Positions 25,795 to 36,758 of a stretch of 64,000 bases of DNA are shown here, piece after piece. Both the position numbers and the translations under genes were made by a program. This DNA is from Adiantum capillus-veneris (taxonomy: Eukaryota; Streptophyta; Polypodiopsida; Polypodiales; Pteridaceae). The stretch's first letter is position 1, and every line of letters starts with the position of its first letter. Location: positions 115,089,587 through 115,153,586 of the forward strand of contig CM043947.1 in NCBI GenBank assembly GCA_014529385.2, given 5' to 3'. The notes under the pieces are model-generated. The model did not search any database. It was not told where the DNA came from and was given only the letters and a program-made list of their open reading frames with translations.

Positions 25795-27900
25795 TTGTGT
25801 GGTCAGTACCAAGCGAATAAGGAAATATAAACCCTGTTTGTTGCACCTGTTCGCTTGGTACTGACCAACATCTTTAATGATGTTTGCTATTGCACTTTTC
25901 TCAGGTCAGTACCAAGCAAATAAGGGAAGACAAACTTTGCTCGATGCACCTGTTCGTTTGGTATTGACCTCAGAAAATATAAATGATGTTTGCTATTACA
26001 CTTTTCTGAGGTCAGTACTAAGCGAATAAGGGAAGGTAAACCCTGTTTGCTGCACCTGTTTTTTTAATACCAAATACGCATTTTGAATTTATACGGGAGA
26101 AGCAAAATTACATCTTAACACCCATGGAGGGGGATGAGAGTTAGAAAACACTAGGGACAGGTCCAAACGCCAAGTTTCAAACTTTACAGGTCTACTAATT
26201 TTTGGGGGATACAACTGTTAATAAACAGTTAGAAGTTAATCGTTTTTCTTCATAGCCAGTCTATCTCTTCCTGAAGCTTGTTGGCAAAGTTCAAGGCTTC
26301 CTCATATTTACTGGCTAGCTCAAGCACTTCATCCTTCATCTCCTGTACCCAATTATTAATAGCATTTAGGGAGCCATTGTCGTCGATCAATCCCTGCAGG
26401 TCTTCAACCCTTCTTGCATCCATAGAGTCTTTTGAGGATTGAGACTCTGTGCCTGTAGATTCTTATTTGTTCCAGCTTGAGGTTAGCATCCTACATAGAG
26501 CATCCAACAAATAATATCTTAAAACTAGGAGCTTGAAAATTGGGAACAAAAAGGAAAGAATTTTTGAGCTTCTAGATAATCCATAAGAATTCTGCCCTAA
26601 ACCTATTCCAAAAGTCAGAGAGGAGGCCAAGTGACTCCCCTGAGGGTAGCTGTTTCCACCCTAATTGGTGGCCAAGGGTTTTGACTAAGGGGTAAAGGAT
26701 GGGGGTGTTGGTTTGGTAGTTGAGGAAAAGGTGTGGGATATCTTCCACTGCTCTTCAGCACCTGAGGCAGGCAGAATTACCAGTGGCTTACCTTGAGGAT
26801 TGACTCCCGTGTTGACAGCATCCACTCCCGGGTTGTGTCGGTGGAGAACGCTAAGGGTACCATCAAGGTAGGACCAAGGGGGGACCTCATGAGGAGGTCC
26901 CGGATGCGGGCCTGCTGGCAGTGCGGGAGTGTCCCTTGGAAAGGCATCACCACTTTTCCAATCTTCTTGTAGTTTCTCTGTGAAACCTTGAGGGAGGTTA
27001 TGAAAAAGTTGTTGGTTAAATAGACTAGATGGACATGCCTGAAAAGCAGGGCCTAGGTTCTGGCTGATGAGTGGTCTGTGAGGCGGTGGGTTGGAGTACC
27101 ACCATGCGTTTTCATGAGAGGTAGACATGGGAGGGATAAGTAGGGGTACCCCCCCCCCCCCCCCCCCCCCCCCCCCCTAGATTAGGGAGATGATGGGAGC
27201 ACACGATATGACAATTAGGTCAGCATGGACTCATCTTGAGTTCACTGGAGCTCTTCTTCTTCTAGTTCACATTGGTATTTTGTTGCACCTGTTTGCTTGG
27301 TACTGACCTTAGAAAATATAAATGATGTTTGCTATTACACTTTTTTGAGGTCAGTACCAAGCGAATAAGGGAAGGCAAACTTTGTTCGATGCACATGTTT
27401 GCTTGGTACTGACCTCAAAAAATATATAGAATGTTTACTATTACACTTTTTTCAGGTGAATACCAAGCAAATAAGGGAAGGCAAACTCTGTTCAATGCAC
27501 CTGTTTGCTTGGTACTGACCTTAAAAAATATAAGTGATGTTTGCTATAACACTTTTCGGAGGTCAGTACCAAGCGAATAAGGGAAGGAAACCTCTATTGT
27601 ATGCACCTGTTCGTTTGGTACTGACCTCAAAAAATATAAATGATGTTTGCTATTACACTTTTCTGAGGTCAGTAACAAGAGAATAAGGGAAGACAAACTC
27701 TGTTGTTGCACCTGTTTTCTTGGTACTGACCTCAAAAAATATAAATAAGCTATTACACTTTTTTGAGGTCAGTACCAAGAAAATAAGGGAAGGTAAAATC
27801 TGTTTGTTGCACCTGTTCACTTGGTACTGACCTTTTTTGAGGTCAGTACCAAGCGAGTAGAGGCAATAGAACCATATTTGGTGCACTGCTTTGCTTCATG
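25795..27900. repeat. Tandem array of ACCAAGCGAATA hairpins
   Basis: Units of about 105 bp repeat at roughly 25,800, 25,905, 26,012, then (after the LINE) 27,350, 27,458, 27,560, 27,665, 27,765 and 27,838. Each has a left arm close to GAGGTCAGTACCAAGCGAAT, a loop of about 25-30 bases including AAGGGAAGGCAAAC and TGCACCTG, and a right arm close to TTCGCTTGGTACTGACCTC. Units are separated by AAAATATAAATGATGTTTGC. Arms match over about 17-20 bp. The array lies immediately upstream of the histone-like gene of element T. Related pairs occur at 24,215-24,745, 28,979-29,190 and 55,785-55,855. Confidence 0.85.
26062..27278 (-). mobile_element. Truncated LINE inserted in the hairpin array
   Basis: The insert interrupts one hairpin unit. 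The flanks are TTTGCTGCACCTGTTT (26,046-26,061) and TTTGTTGCACCTGTTT (27,279-27,294), a 16-bp duplication with one mismatch. A T-run at the left border is the A tail of a minus-strand element. The minus-strand interior, read across frameshifts, has EDIPHLFLNYQTN followed by LGHQLGWKQLPSG, like the zf-RVT region at the end of plant LINE reverse transcriptases, then a Glu-rich tail. A run of C (about 27,149-27,178) lies near the 5'-truncated end. The LINE assignment rests mainly on the A tail and duplication. Confidence 0.6.
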
Positions 27901-27970
27901 CTGACCCTAGAAATCTTAAGTCCCTTGTGCAGCAAATGACATGTCGTTTTTTGTTATGCTATTTGTAGAG

Positions 27971-28943
27971 ATGCCTCGTGCAAAGGCCATGCCTAGAAGG
28001 GCAACAAGTGACTCTTTGAATGCTCAAGCAAGAAGATGCCGATACGAGGCGTATAAAGGTGTACTACAAGAACTGTGAAGGATCGAATGACACGTGAAAC
28101 CGGCCATTCCACATCTTCCTTTCCAGCAGGTAGTGTGAGAGATTTGCGAGCACTGGAGAGTCGCCATGCGATGGGCCAGTAGTGCACTGCCTCGTTGAAT
28201 TCTTCAGTGATGGATATATTCTGGCTGCCCATGCACACCATGTTACTATCATCCCGTGGGATCTTGACACTCTTCGGAGGCTGCGCTTCCGCTACGATGG
28301 GCTGCTTCAGCCAGTAACTATCCGGGATAGTAGAACCATGGATATTCTTAGCATCTCCCCTCTCCATCCTCGTGCACGACAGACAGAGCCTTCTAGGGCT
28401 GAATTAAATAACAAAAGGACACGATCATGGGTCGAGAGGGATGACACAGATGGGCAGGCTGATGAGGGGCATGAGCATGCCGATGAGGGGCATGGGCAGG
28501 CCAGGGTGGATCCGGAGCCTGTGCCTGTAAGGGAGGATCCAAAGCCTATGCATGTAAGGGAGGATCATGTGCCTGTAAGGGAGGATCTTGTGCCTGTTAG
28601 GGAGGACCCTGTGCCTGTTAGGTAGGAGCTTGAGGCATCCATGAATAAAGCTCAAGAAAGGCAAGGGAAAGGCTCTGCTTCACAAGGGACATCCAACAAG
28701 GAGCCTTTATCAGATGAATCAATTATTTTAGACCAAATCAACGAAGAGAACAAAGAGGAGTTGCAAGTTTTGATCAGGTTAGCACCTTTGCATACACAGA
28801 TACTGTTGCCTAGAAGGTCAAAGGAGGCTTGCATTTTCAACCTTGATCAACAAGACTTCCTGTGCATGTGCAGTTTCTCCAACTCCAACGCAACGGATGT
28901 GGTCGTCAACATTGCTTTGTGGTACTTCTCAAGCTCTTTATAA
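27971..28943 (+). pseudogene. Divergent histone-H3-like protein with acidic repeat tail, broken
   Basis: Histone H3 packages DNA in nucleosomes. From ATG at 27,971 the frame gives a short basic tail (MPRAKAMPRRATSDS), then VLQEL, a stop, RIE, and HLPFQQVV, matching the VALREIRRYQ and KLPFQRLVREI words of H3 alpha-N and alpha-1. RWASSAL matches RFQSSAV. After a frameshift and a short deletion at about 28,180, VEFFSDGYILAAHAHHVTI aligns without gaps to VGLFEDTNLCAIHAKRVTI, and PWDLDTLRRLR aligns to PKDIQLARRIR. TGA codons at 28,076, 28,088 and 28,136 stand where Arg or Lys is expected. The tail has repeated VPVREDP words, a TAG at 28,623 and a Gln/Lys-rich end. The Trp is reminiscent of CENH3, but the class is open. 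Confidence 0.75.
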
Positions 28944-28978
28944 GTCAGGTTTGGTTCATTAAATGGATTACTACCAAG

Positions 28979-29190
28979 ACATGGGTCAATACCAAGCGAG
29001 TCAGTGGCTTATGGAGCTGGATAGTGATACCACTCGCTCGGTATTGATCCATGTCTCAAGTTTTCCTTTATAAGTCACGCTTGGTTTATTAGATGGCTCA
29101 CTACCGCTAAGACAAGGGTCAATACCAAGCGAGTCAGTGGCTTATGGAATCCGATAGCTGTCCTAGTCACTCGATATTGACTCATGGGTT
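28979..29190. repeat. Two further hairpins of the ACCAAGCGA family
   Basis: GGTCAATACCAAGCGAGT pairs with ACTCGCTCGGTATTGATCC at about 28,979-29,055. A second, more diverged copy is at about 29,111-29,190. They are 125 bp apart and flanked by a repeated AGGTTTGGTTCATTAAATGG-like sequence, so the pair arose by tandem duplication. They follow the histone-like gene. Confidence 0.75.
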
Positions 29191-29500
29191 TGTGGCAGTG
29201 GCAACCCGCTGAAATATCTTTAGTCTAATGTCTACCATTAATTCATGTTAGATACACTATCTTGCTTCTGCCTGCTGAGGTTCAAAACAAAATATACGTA
29301 ATAGATCTGTTGATATCGCTATGCACCAAAACATCAAAGTTTCCTTTTTTGGCTCTGATGGGTTGGTTTAGTAGAGTCAATTTTGATATAGCGTGCTTTC
29401 TGGTCATTGCATACAATCAATCATGAGTTTCTTCTTGCCTTGTAAAAACCATGTTGGATTTAGGATCTTTCTCCTCCTCTTTTGATGATTTTGGTGTAGT

Positions 29501-30500
29501 GATCATTCGAGTCTGTTGTTATTTGACATTGAAGATAAGATTGTCTACTACGCAAACTCCGAGAAAATCACGTTGTTTCACGGTCGTGTAAAAATGTAAG
29601 GCACATCTAGGTACATTTGGAAGTAGTGTCTCTTTGTAATGTGTTAGTGACTCAAGTGGTTACGTATGTAGTGCTGCGGAAAAAATTGTATGCTGTGTAG
29701 AGCATGTTTTGTTAGAACATGATCTAGGGAATACCATCTGGCACGAACGGGTAGCCGTGCCCATGCAGGTTGATGACTATAGCTGTGGCTGGAAAACTTG
29801 TTTGAATGCCTTGTTGCTCCTCAATAAAAACTTTTTGGATGTACCAAACATAAGTAATCATGCTATTCTATTGTTTGTTTGTTGCAATGTTTGTATGAAA
29901 AGAAGCAACATCTTTACTTACTTTCCTATTATCATGCTTCTACAGGAACTTCAGTTACACAACTACACCCCCAACGATGTGCGATATTTTTTCGTAATGG
30001 CCATCCAACATATTATAATCTCAGTAAACAGACATACAAGAGAGGAAGGGACAAGAGCTGAGGAGTTCGAACAGGCTCGCATTAACAAAATGACGCAATG
30101 CTACAATCAGACTCAAGAAGAGGTTTGAAATATGCAAGAATCAATGAATAAATATTATGCGAACGCCGTAGAAAGTGTCTCTGTTGGTTGTACAGGGCTA
30201 CACGTCAACTGCAAGAGCAAGAACACATGAAAGCTTCACAGGTGCAAGATGCATGGGAAGCCATGGAAGAGGTCCATGATTTTGAACGATGTGAAAGGAT
30301 GCCCAAGACCAGCGTCCCCACAGGCAGAAGTAGAAGCAACTAGAGGAGAGGGTAGGGGAGCGGTGGCAACAACCGGGGGAGAGGACAGGGGACTAGTGGC
30401 AACAACCGGGGGAGAGGACAGGGGACCGGTGGCACTAACCGGGCGAGAGGACAAGGGATCAATAGCAGGGAAAGGGAGCAATAACTTGTATACATCTTGA
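29501..30500 (+). pseudogene. Ulp1/C48-like cysteine peptidase of element T, broken
   Basis: Ulp1-type peptidases cut SUMO conjugates, and relatives are common passengers of plant and protist transposons. The block at 29,501 reads DHSSLLLFDIEDKIVYYANS, resembling the His strand and YYDS strand of C48 enzymes, though Asp of YYDS is Ala/Asn here. A second block (29,709-30,128) has VPMQVDDYSCGWKTCLNA, where Gln supplies the oxyanion hole and Cys (29,784-29,786) is the nucleophile. A shift between the blocks could be an intron or a break. Downstream, past a likely intron, a Gln/Glu-rich helix is followed by repeats of GRGQGTxGxN (about 30,340-30,470). Family confidence is moderate; activity is doubtful. 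Confidence 0.6.
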
Positions 30501-30780
30501 CAGAAACAACACAATTTGTAAAAGTTTTGAGACAATGAAAAGTATACATTTTTTAAACATTGTTTGAGCGGCACAAATTTTCTCTGTATTAGCCATTTTG
30601 AAGAGTACATCATGGTTTGCACGGCATCAAATCTCATTGTGTGCACAAGGTATGTGACCTAGCTTCCAGTGGAAGCAATTAAGTGAAGTGTATTTCAGAG
30701 GACTCCTTGCACAATGTTGTTTTCTCCTTGCACCTTGGAATTTGAAAAGAAGAAAAAGTTAGGTTCGATGTCTTAATGTA

Positions 30781-31920
30781 TTAAAGAGAATCAAAATTCA
30801 TCCATTTAGTAAGCACCTTTCTCTTGTTGAGACTAAATGCATACAATTTTGGCAAAAGTGGAAGTTCTTCACATGTAAGATCTAGCCTGAGCTGTGCAAG
30901 AGTTGTGCTTGACATTGTCTCCATCACAATAAGTAAGTTGTCTTGAAAGTAGAGCTCCATTGATAAAGGTTTGTTCTCGAAGCTAGACTCTGTATCTTGG
31001 TCGAGTGGAATAAGCTTTCGACTAAGAAGATGATATCTAAAATAGTAAAACGACACTATAAAATTTTGAGATCTTATAATGAACTTGCAAATTATGGACT
31101 TATTTTGCAAAATATAGATTTTGCCTTGTGATTGTTTCCTATCCTAATTATCATCTAAAAAGTCCAAACAACTCTTAGACTTGCAAATGAACATTGTTGC
31201 GGTAGTTCTTATTTGCTCATCGAAGAAGAAATCTACAAACACTTCAAGAGGCATAAATAGTGCGAGCCAAACTATTTTTGTGGCAATTGAATACTTGAGG
31301 GACTTTTGTATATCCTGAAACAACTTATTCCTAAAGCTTTCACTAGTTTGCGAAGATGGCAAAGACCAATTCTTACTGTCAAAGTATGGAAGTGACAAAG
31401 GAGCTACATGACCCCAACCAAAGGAAGTTCTCGGTTCCAAATATGACATATCATAAAAGAATGTTCTATTATCTACAAGTTCCTTGTGTTGTCTTCCTCG
31501 ATACACTTTCTCACCAATAAGTGCATGGAAAGCATCAAAATTCCCAACTATACTCTCAATTGGTTGCCAATCTGTCCTATTCGATGGATAAATATTTGAA
31601 ACATACCAAGATGATATCCACCACTTAACCTTCAAATATAATCATGCACTAAGTGAGATGCTCAAAATAACTTACAGTTGGGTCGATGCCGTGGAAAACT
31701 TGGAGGAGATGTTTGCAACCTTAAGTCTGCATGCTGGAAAACATGCTATATGAGGACCTCTTTCACCCGCTTGCTTTGTGCACACACTTTGAACTCTTTA
31801 ACTTGTCTCATGAAAGCCTCCACAAAATCATTGCGTTGCCTCCTCTTCCTCCTCCTAGTTTGCAGTAGAGCCCAACTTTTGATAGTTATTCAAGATGGTA
31901 TCCATGCTTGATCATCTGTA
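30781..31920 (-). CDS. Unrecognised multi-exon gene near the right end of element T
   Basis: Three minus-strand blocks may be exons. The block at 31,690-31,900 includes the basic RRRKRRQR then NDFVEAFMRQVKEFKVCAQ. The block at 31,144-31,635 has WISSWYVSNIYPSNRTDW and RTSFGWGHVAPLSLPYFDSK. The block at 30,781-31,110 has SMELYFQDNLLIVMETMSST and LDLTCEELPLLPKLYAF. The middle block is 163 codons, longer than expected by chance in this AT-rich stretch. There is an in-frame stop near 31,753. No family is recognised. Its position inside element T makes it a transposon gene rather than a host gene. Confidence 0.35.
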
Positions 31921-32343
31921 GTATAACTGTTAAAAATGCTAACAAAGTCAATGGTATTGCTAGGCCTTTGAGAAGTAGTCATGGTGTGCACTGGATTACA
32001 CAAAAAGGTTAGTGCAAATATGAAAAAGGGAAGAAGTTTTGAGAGGGAAGTAGAGCTACTCAAAGTCATATTTGGGCGGGAACATAGATACTAGATAGAG
32101 TCTTCACTGAAAGTTCTAAAATTCGTCGGTTACAGAGTTAGTATGACTTGTGGCATTTATGCCTTGAAAGCGTGAAATTGTGCAATTTGATGAACAAAAA
32201 TAATAATTTCTCCCTTTTTTCTAAAATAGCTTGGCTCCAAAATGTCGATTTTCAACATAACGTTGGCCTCTTCCTCATTGGTTGAGTGCCACTCTCTCTC
32301 TAGAACTAAAAGGCTCAAAAGTGAGTCCAACTTTCTCCTAATG
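31921..32343. repeat. Element T right end with terminal inverted repeat
   Basis: Non-coding. The last 30 bases are the inverted partner of 7540-7568, ending TGAGTCCAACTTTCTCCTAATG. CAT follows at 32,344-32,346. Confidence 0.72.
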
Positions 32344-33595
32344 CATCGCACAAGTTGAAGATTGCATGCTAGCAGTACACAAGTAAAGTGTAGCGAACTT
32401 TTGTCCCTTGGCAACCACCAAAGATTTCTTTGAGATCTTCCACCATTTGCTTCCGAATGCAACGTTGTGACCTTCATCGTCCAATTGTCCTGTAGAGATC
32501 AAATTTTTGCAAAGAGAAGGAACATGCCTAACATCTTTAAGCTTCCATTCATTTCCGTTAGCAGTTTTGACACAAATTGTACCTTTGCTGACAATTTCAC
32601 AAGCTTCATCATCTCCCAAGTATACATACCCAAAATTACCTTTGGTGTAATCTTGGAAATGTTGCTTGTGTGGTGTCGCATGGAATGAAGCCCCGGAATC
32701 TACTATCCAGGAATTAGACACATTGTCTTATGAGAGAATTAGAGCATCTTGCTCTACTTTACCTGCCACATTGGCCTCCAATGTAGTCTTGTTGTCTTGA
32801 GACTCTGACTCCTTCTTCTTCTTGGACCAGCAATCCTTCTTGATGTGGCCCTTCTTACCGCAATTACAACATTCAAGAACTGATTTTTTGTGTGACTTGC
32901 TCTGCCTGAGTGATCACGACCCTTTTGGTTTTTGAAACTCTCCTTAGGCCTTCCTCTTATTTCCACTGACAATGCAGCACTTGATGATTCTCTTGGGCTT
33001 CTCCTTCGCATTTACTCGCTTAGGAGAACACCCACAACATCATCAAACTGAAGAGTATTTGTGCCAGAGATAGAGTTACTTAAAGCCATCACAAGGTTGT
33101 CCCAACTATCCGATAGAGATAGTAGTATAAGAAGAGCTCACACTTCATCATCGGAATTGATTTTCACTGATCGAAGCTAACTTATGTTTGTGCTAACGCA
33201 TTTTTGGCCATCTTTAGATTAAACAAACACTTCATGAGAAATACCTTATTGGATGCCGATGGTTTCTCCTAGAAGTGGTCAAGTGACTTCATCAAGTCGT
33301 CCATGGTCTTCATCTCCAAAACGTTTAAGGCCACCGTTGATGCCAAGCTTAACCGGATTGTTCCCAGTGCCATGCTTCATCTGCCATCGTTGCGGGCTTC
33401 TTTACAAGACCGCCTAGTGGAAAATAGAGGTCCTTCTGGTAGAGATAGTCTTCAATCTGCATCTTCTAATGTTGGTAGTTTTTATCGTTGAACTTCTCTA
33501 ACTTGAGCTTCCCTTCCTCCACCATAACTCCCACTTGATTCAAGGAATCCTTTTCTTGAGACAATTTAGCTACACACAAACCTTGCTTTGATACC
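32344..33595 (-). pseudogene. gag: Copia A gag and protease half (broken)
   Basis: This is the first half of the copia A polyprotein, cut off from the rest by element T. Gag words (SNSISGTN-like, LLSxxMRRRS) lie at about 33,000-33,250 with frameshifts. An intact zinc knuckle CCNCGKKGHIKKDC lies at about 32,832-32,873. The retropepsin active site is intact as SWIVDSGASFHATPH near 32,690, followed by LGDDEACEIVSKG and the loop DVRHVPSLCKNLISTGQLDD. Reading stops at the element T junction (32,344). It is better preserved here than in copia B. Confidence 0.87.
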
Positions 33596-33598
33596 AGT

Positions 33599-34342
33599 TG
33601 TTAGGAAATATGACGTAGCTAAGTAGATAATTGAGTAGATTACTTGATGGAGAGAGATAATTTACTACATGAGATTATAGAGTAGATAGAGAGATAGAGA
33701 GAGAGTACACATGATATATGTGGTTCACCCAATGTGGGTACGTCCACGGGAAAGCAGCCACTCAATGGATTTAGTACTTCAAAACAAGAAGTAATTTACA
33801 AAGGGATTATACCCTTAATAGAGCTCCCGCCTTGCTTCACTCTCACCACCTCACACCCACCTTGTTGCATCAAGTTCACACTATATAATGTGTGTAGAAA
33901 TGGCCTCCTTTTATAGGCCAGAAGGGCTGCTCTCTCTCATGAGAGGCAGCCATGTGTAGCCGCCCTTGTGTAGATAAATCCAAATCGGACCCTCCAATCC
34001 ACCCATGTGTGGCCACCCTTGAGAAGACAAGTCCTCCTTTGAAATCGGCCACTGGCCACCAGCCATTGACTTCCGACCACCGGCCATTGACTACCGGCCA
34101 CCAGCCAACCGGCCAAACGATCGGCCGGTTTCCAACCACTTTTCGACCGCCGTCCGGCCATAATATTCCGGCGAGAAGGGATATTTCTGTGCGTGGAAAT
34201 TTTGATTTCCGGTGAGTGATTTTATTTTCTGGCAAGTTATTTTTCTTTACGCACGATGGATTCTCCTCATAATGAGGGCCTTACGAATGTGCGTTTTCAA
34301 CACAAAAAATTACAAGGGGTAAACCAGGCTCCATACTTAACA
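33599..34342 (-). repeat. Copia A 5' long terminal repeat
   Basis: 744 bp. The minus-strand primer site TGGTATCAAAGCAAGG lies just inside (about 33,580-33,596), and the TATA box is at 33,909-33,915. Followed by CATAT (34,343-34,347). Confidence 0.92.
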
Positions 34343-34347
34343 CATAT

Positions 34348-34679
34348 TTCCTTTTTTCTCTGATTTTCTCTTCAAGCTCTATGTCATGGTCATCAATGCA
34401 AATGGCATACTCTTCATTAGGATCCATGTAAACCCGAGCTCCATGCCCATTAGTCTTATAAAAGGTGAGTATGTGCTTATATTACACTATCGTTCTGGTT
34501 CCTGAATGAGTCCAATAGGAAGAGATTTCAGATGTTGAGTCATAATAGGTGTCTGAGACTTCTTCAAAGATAGTGTCCAAGTGATCACCTTGATTTACAT
34601 TCTCTTTGGTCAAAACTCTCTTTGTGGTCTCTCCAAATATGCCTTGATTTGCTACTATACGACCAAATCTAAGGTTCAT
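34348..34679 (-). pseudogene. gag: Gypsy H gag start, interrupted by copia A
   Basis: From about 34,679 the minus strand encodes an acidic protein start (FEEVSDTYYDSTSEISSYW). A stop and a short non-coding gap follow, then an open segment (MDPNEEYAICIDDHDIELEE) reaching the CATAT duplication. Its position after leader and primer site makes gag the natural reading, but no gag motif is visible in these 110 codons. The continuation is at 3820-3643. Confidence 0.45.
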
Positions 34680-35089
34680 ATTGACTGGTTAAGACCTGGA
34701 TAGAGTAGTTATCGTTGGATTGATTGGTTATCCATTTTTTCCACTTGAATTGAATGCAACTCTTGTCAAGCTTTCAATTCCTTGCCTACAACCTGATTCT
34801 TGTATCAATTTTAACCAAGCTAGCTATTCTTTCACAAAGACTGTACAACTTTTGCTAATTTATCATGATTGGTCTATGTGTATCACTTCAATTTGAGCTA
34901 AGTGAGAGCAATTTAGACTTCCAAATTTTATTCTTGCAAAGAGCTAAAGAACTAATCTGCCTCTTGAAAACTGAGTGAACAGCTACCAATTTGGACCCGA
35001 TGGAACCCAAACTCGATCAATGACATTGTATTATGTTTTTCTAACACTGTACAACCTCAAAAGTCAAAACTCTTCTCTAGGTCTCAGTA

Positions 35090-36067
35090 GTAAATAATTG
35101 CAATTATTTACTTTTCTCAGTTTCTATACTTTTTAGGTTTGTTTTGCCAGGTAATCACCTTATTGTGGTCTCTAGAAAAGTTTGGTTGAGTTTAAACAAG
35201 ATTTGTCCAAGTTAGCGACTTTTCTCAATTTTTATACTTTTTAGGTTTGTTTTGCCAGGTAATCACCTTTTGTGATCTCTGGACAAGTTGGGTTGAGTTT
35301 GAACAAGATTTGTCTAAGTTATCAACTGTTTAGTGTTCGCAAACTCTGATTCCAAGAATCTGGCTTAAGTTTAATTTTGTGATCCAAATTTCACCAGAAT
35401 TTGATTTGTGGAGTCTGCTTGATATGCTTGACCTTATGGTATACCCAAATGTGCAAAAATGCTCAATTTTGAAGCAGATGTAAATAATCGCGATTATTTA
35501 CTTCTAAATTTTTTTTGCAACTTTTTGCCAAAATGTTGATACTACCTGGTTAGGCAACTCAAATTAAGCTCCCTAGCCAAGTTTCATCAAGTTTGGATAA
35601 ATTCTGTTCAATTTGTCAAAACAGTTTTCGGTCTGCAGACTACGTTTACAAATCTGGCCACAATTTTTACTTAAGAGATCCAAATCTTACTAGTGCTCAA
35701 TATAGCCTGATAAACTTGGTGGTATGCGTAGTTGGTCAAAAAATTTCAAAACTAGGACAAAAGTAAATAATCGCGATTATTTACATCTGTTAAATGTTTT
35801 TCATCTTTTTGTGAACAAAGCATATACACATGTTTAACACTTCAATCTAAGTCTCTGAGTCAAGTTTCACTAAGTTTGAGTAAGATTTAGCAAGTCACAC
35901 TCAAGTTCTTGACAATCAGTACAGATTTCAGTTTTTCTCAAGATTTTGGTATGTTTTGTGATCCAAATTCATGAGCCTTTGCAGAAGATGTTTGCAATCA
36001 TGCATAGAGTCTCTAGTATTAGTCTTGGTCAATTTCGAGCTGAAAGTAAATAATCATGATTATTTAC
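35090..36067. repeat. Leader palindrome array of gypsy H
   Basis: Four 22-bp palindromes with the core TAAATAATCGCGATTATTTA lie at 35,090-35,111, 35,480-35,501, 35,763-35,784 and 36,046-36,067. The central bases vary as TGCA, CGCG, CGCG and ATGA-type forms. Spacing is 390, 283 and 283 bp. Flanking text such as AAGTTTxxxxAAGTTTGGATAA recurs, so these are diverged tandem units. A partial copy (ATCACGATTATTAAC) lies near 37,060. Confidence 0.85.
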
Positions 36068-36736
36068 TTTTGGCTTAAAATGAGCACTTCTGTAATTTTT
36101 TTATTGGACAGTCTTTTTATGACCCATTTTAAGCCTCTGAGTCAAGTCCAAACTTATTTTTGTAAAAAATCTCAAGATAAAGTAAACAATTTGAGTTTTT
36201 GCAAACTCTTGAAAGTTTACCTCAAGTGCATTCTTAAGCTTACCCATTGGTTCATACAACTTTTCGAGCGTTATTCCAACCGGATTCAGTGGTTGATTGT
36301 CTTTTGGCGCTGTTTCAAGCCATATACCTGAATTTTTGCAACTTCACATAAACAACTCACAATTGATTCTTTTGGAGTGAGCAATGCTTTGAGATCCCAC
36401 CTCGGATTCTACTCACCGTACTCCTAGGTTCTACTACAATGGGATTGTGGAAAGTGTCCATAAACACTTGTTTTCTTGTTTTTTAAAAGGTTTTCTGAGC
36501 CTTTATCTTAATACTTGTCTCGTCCATCAATCATTCTCAAAATCCTAATCTAATCCTACAATCCTACAATCTACTTAGCAAGTACAACCTACTTTCAAGT
36601 TACCTCTATACACAACAAAAGACGACAATCTTAAGCTATGTGATTTTAAAGATAAAGTTTAACTCTAGGTGAACCTAGAGGAAGTTAAAGGACAACTACA
36701 CAAGATGCTCGTGTTTTCCTTAATTTAGTTCTATTC

Positions 36737-36756
36737 GATCCCCGACAACGATGCCA
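36737..36756 (-). other. Gypsy H primer binding site
   Basis: The minus strand reads TGGCATCGTTGTCGGGGATC. It resembles the complement of a plant tRNA-Asp 3' end, with two transitions at CG sites. Two bases separate it from the long terminal repeat. Confidence 0.75.
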
Positions 36757-36758
36757 AA

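Noticed and set aside
25795-27900. CRISPR-like array of spaced repeats
   Set aside because: Repeats are hairpins with similar, not unique, spacers, in plant transposon DNA; no cas genes. A tandem hairpin array explains it.
36056-36331. Open frame beside the gypsy H palindromes
   Set aside because: Lies in the non-coding leader on the antisense strand and overlaps a palindrome; no motif.
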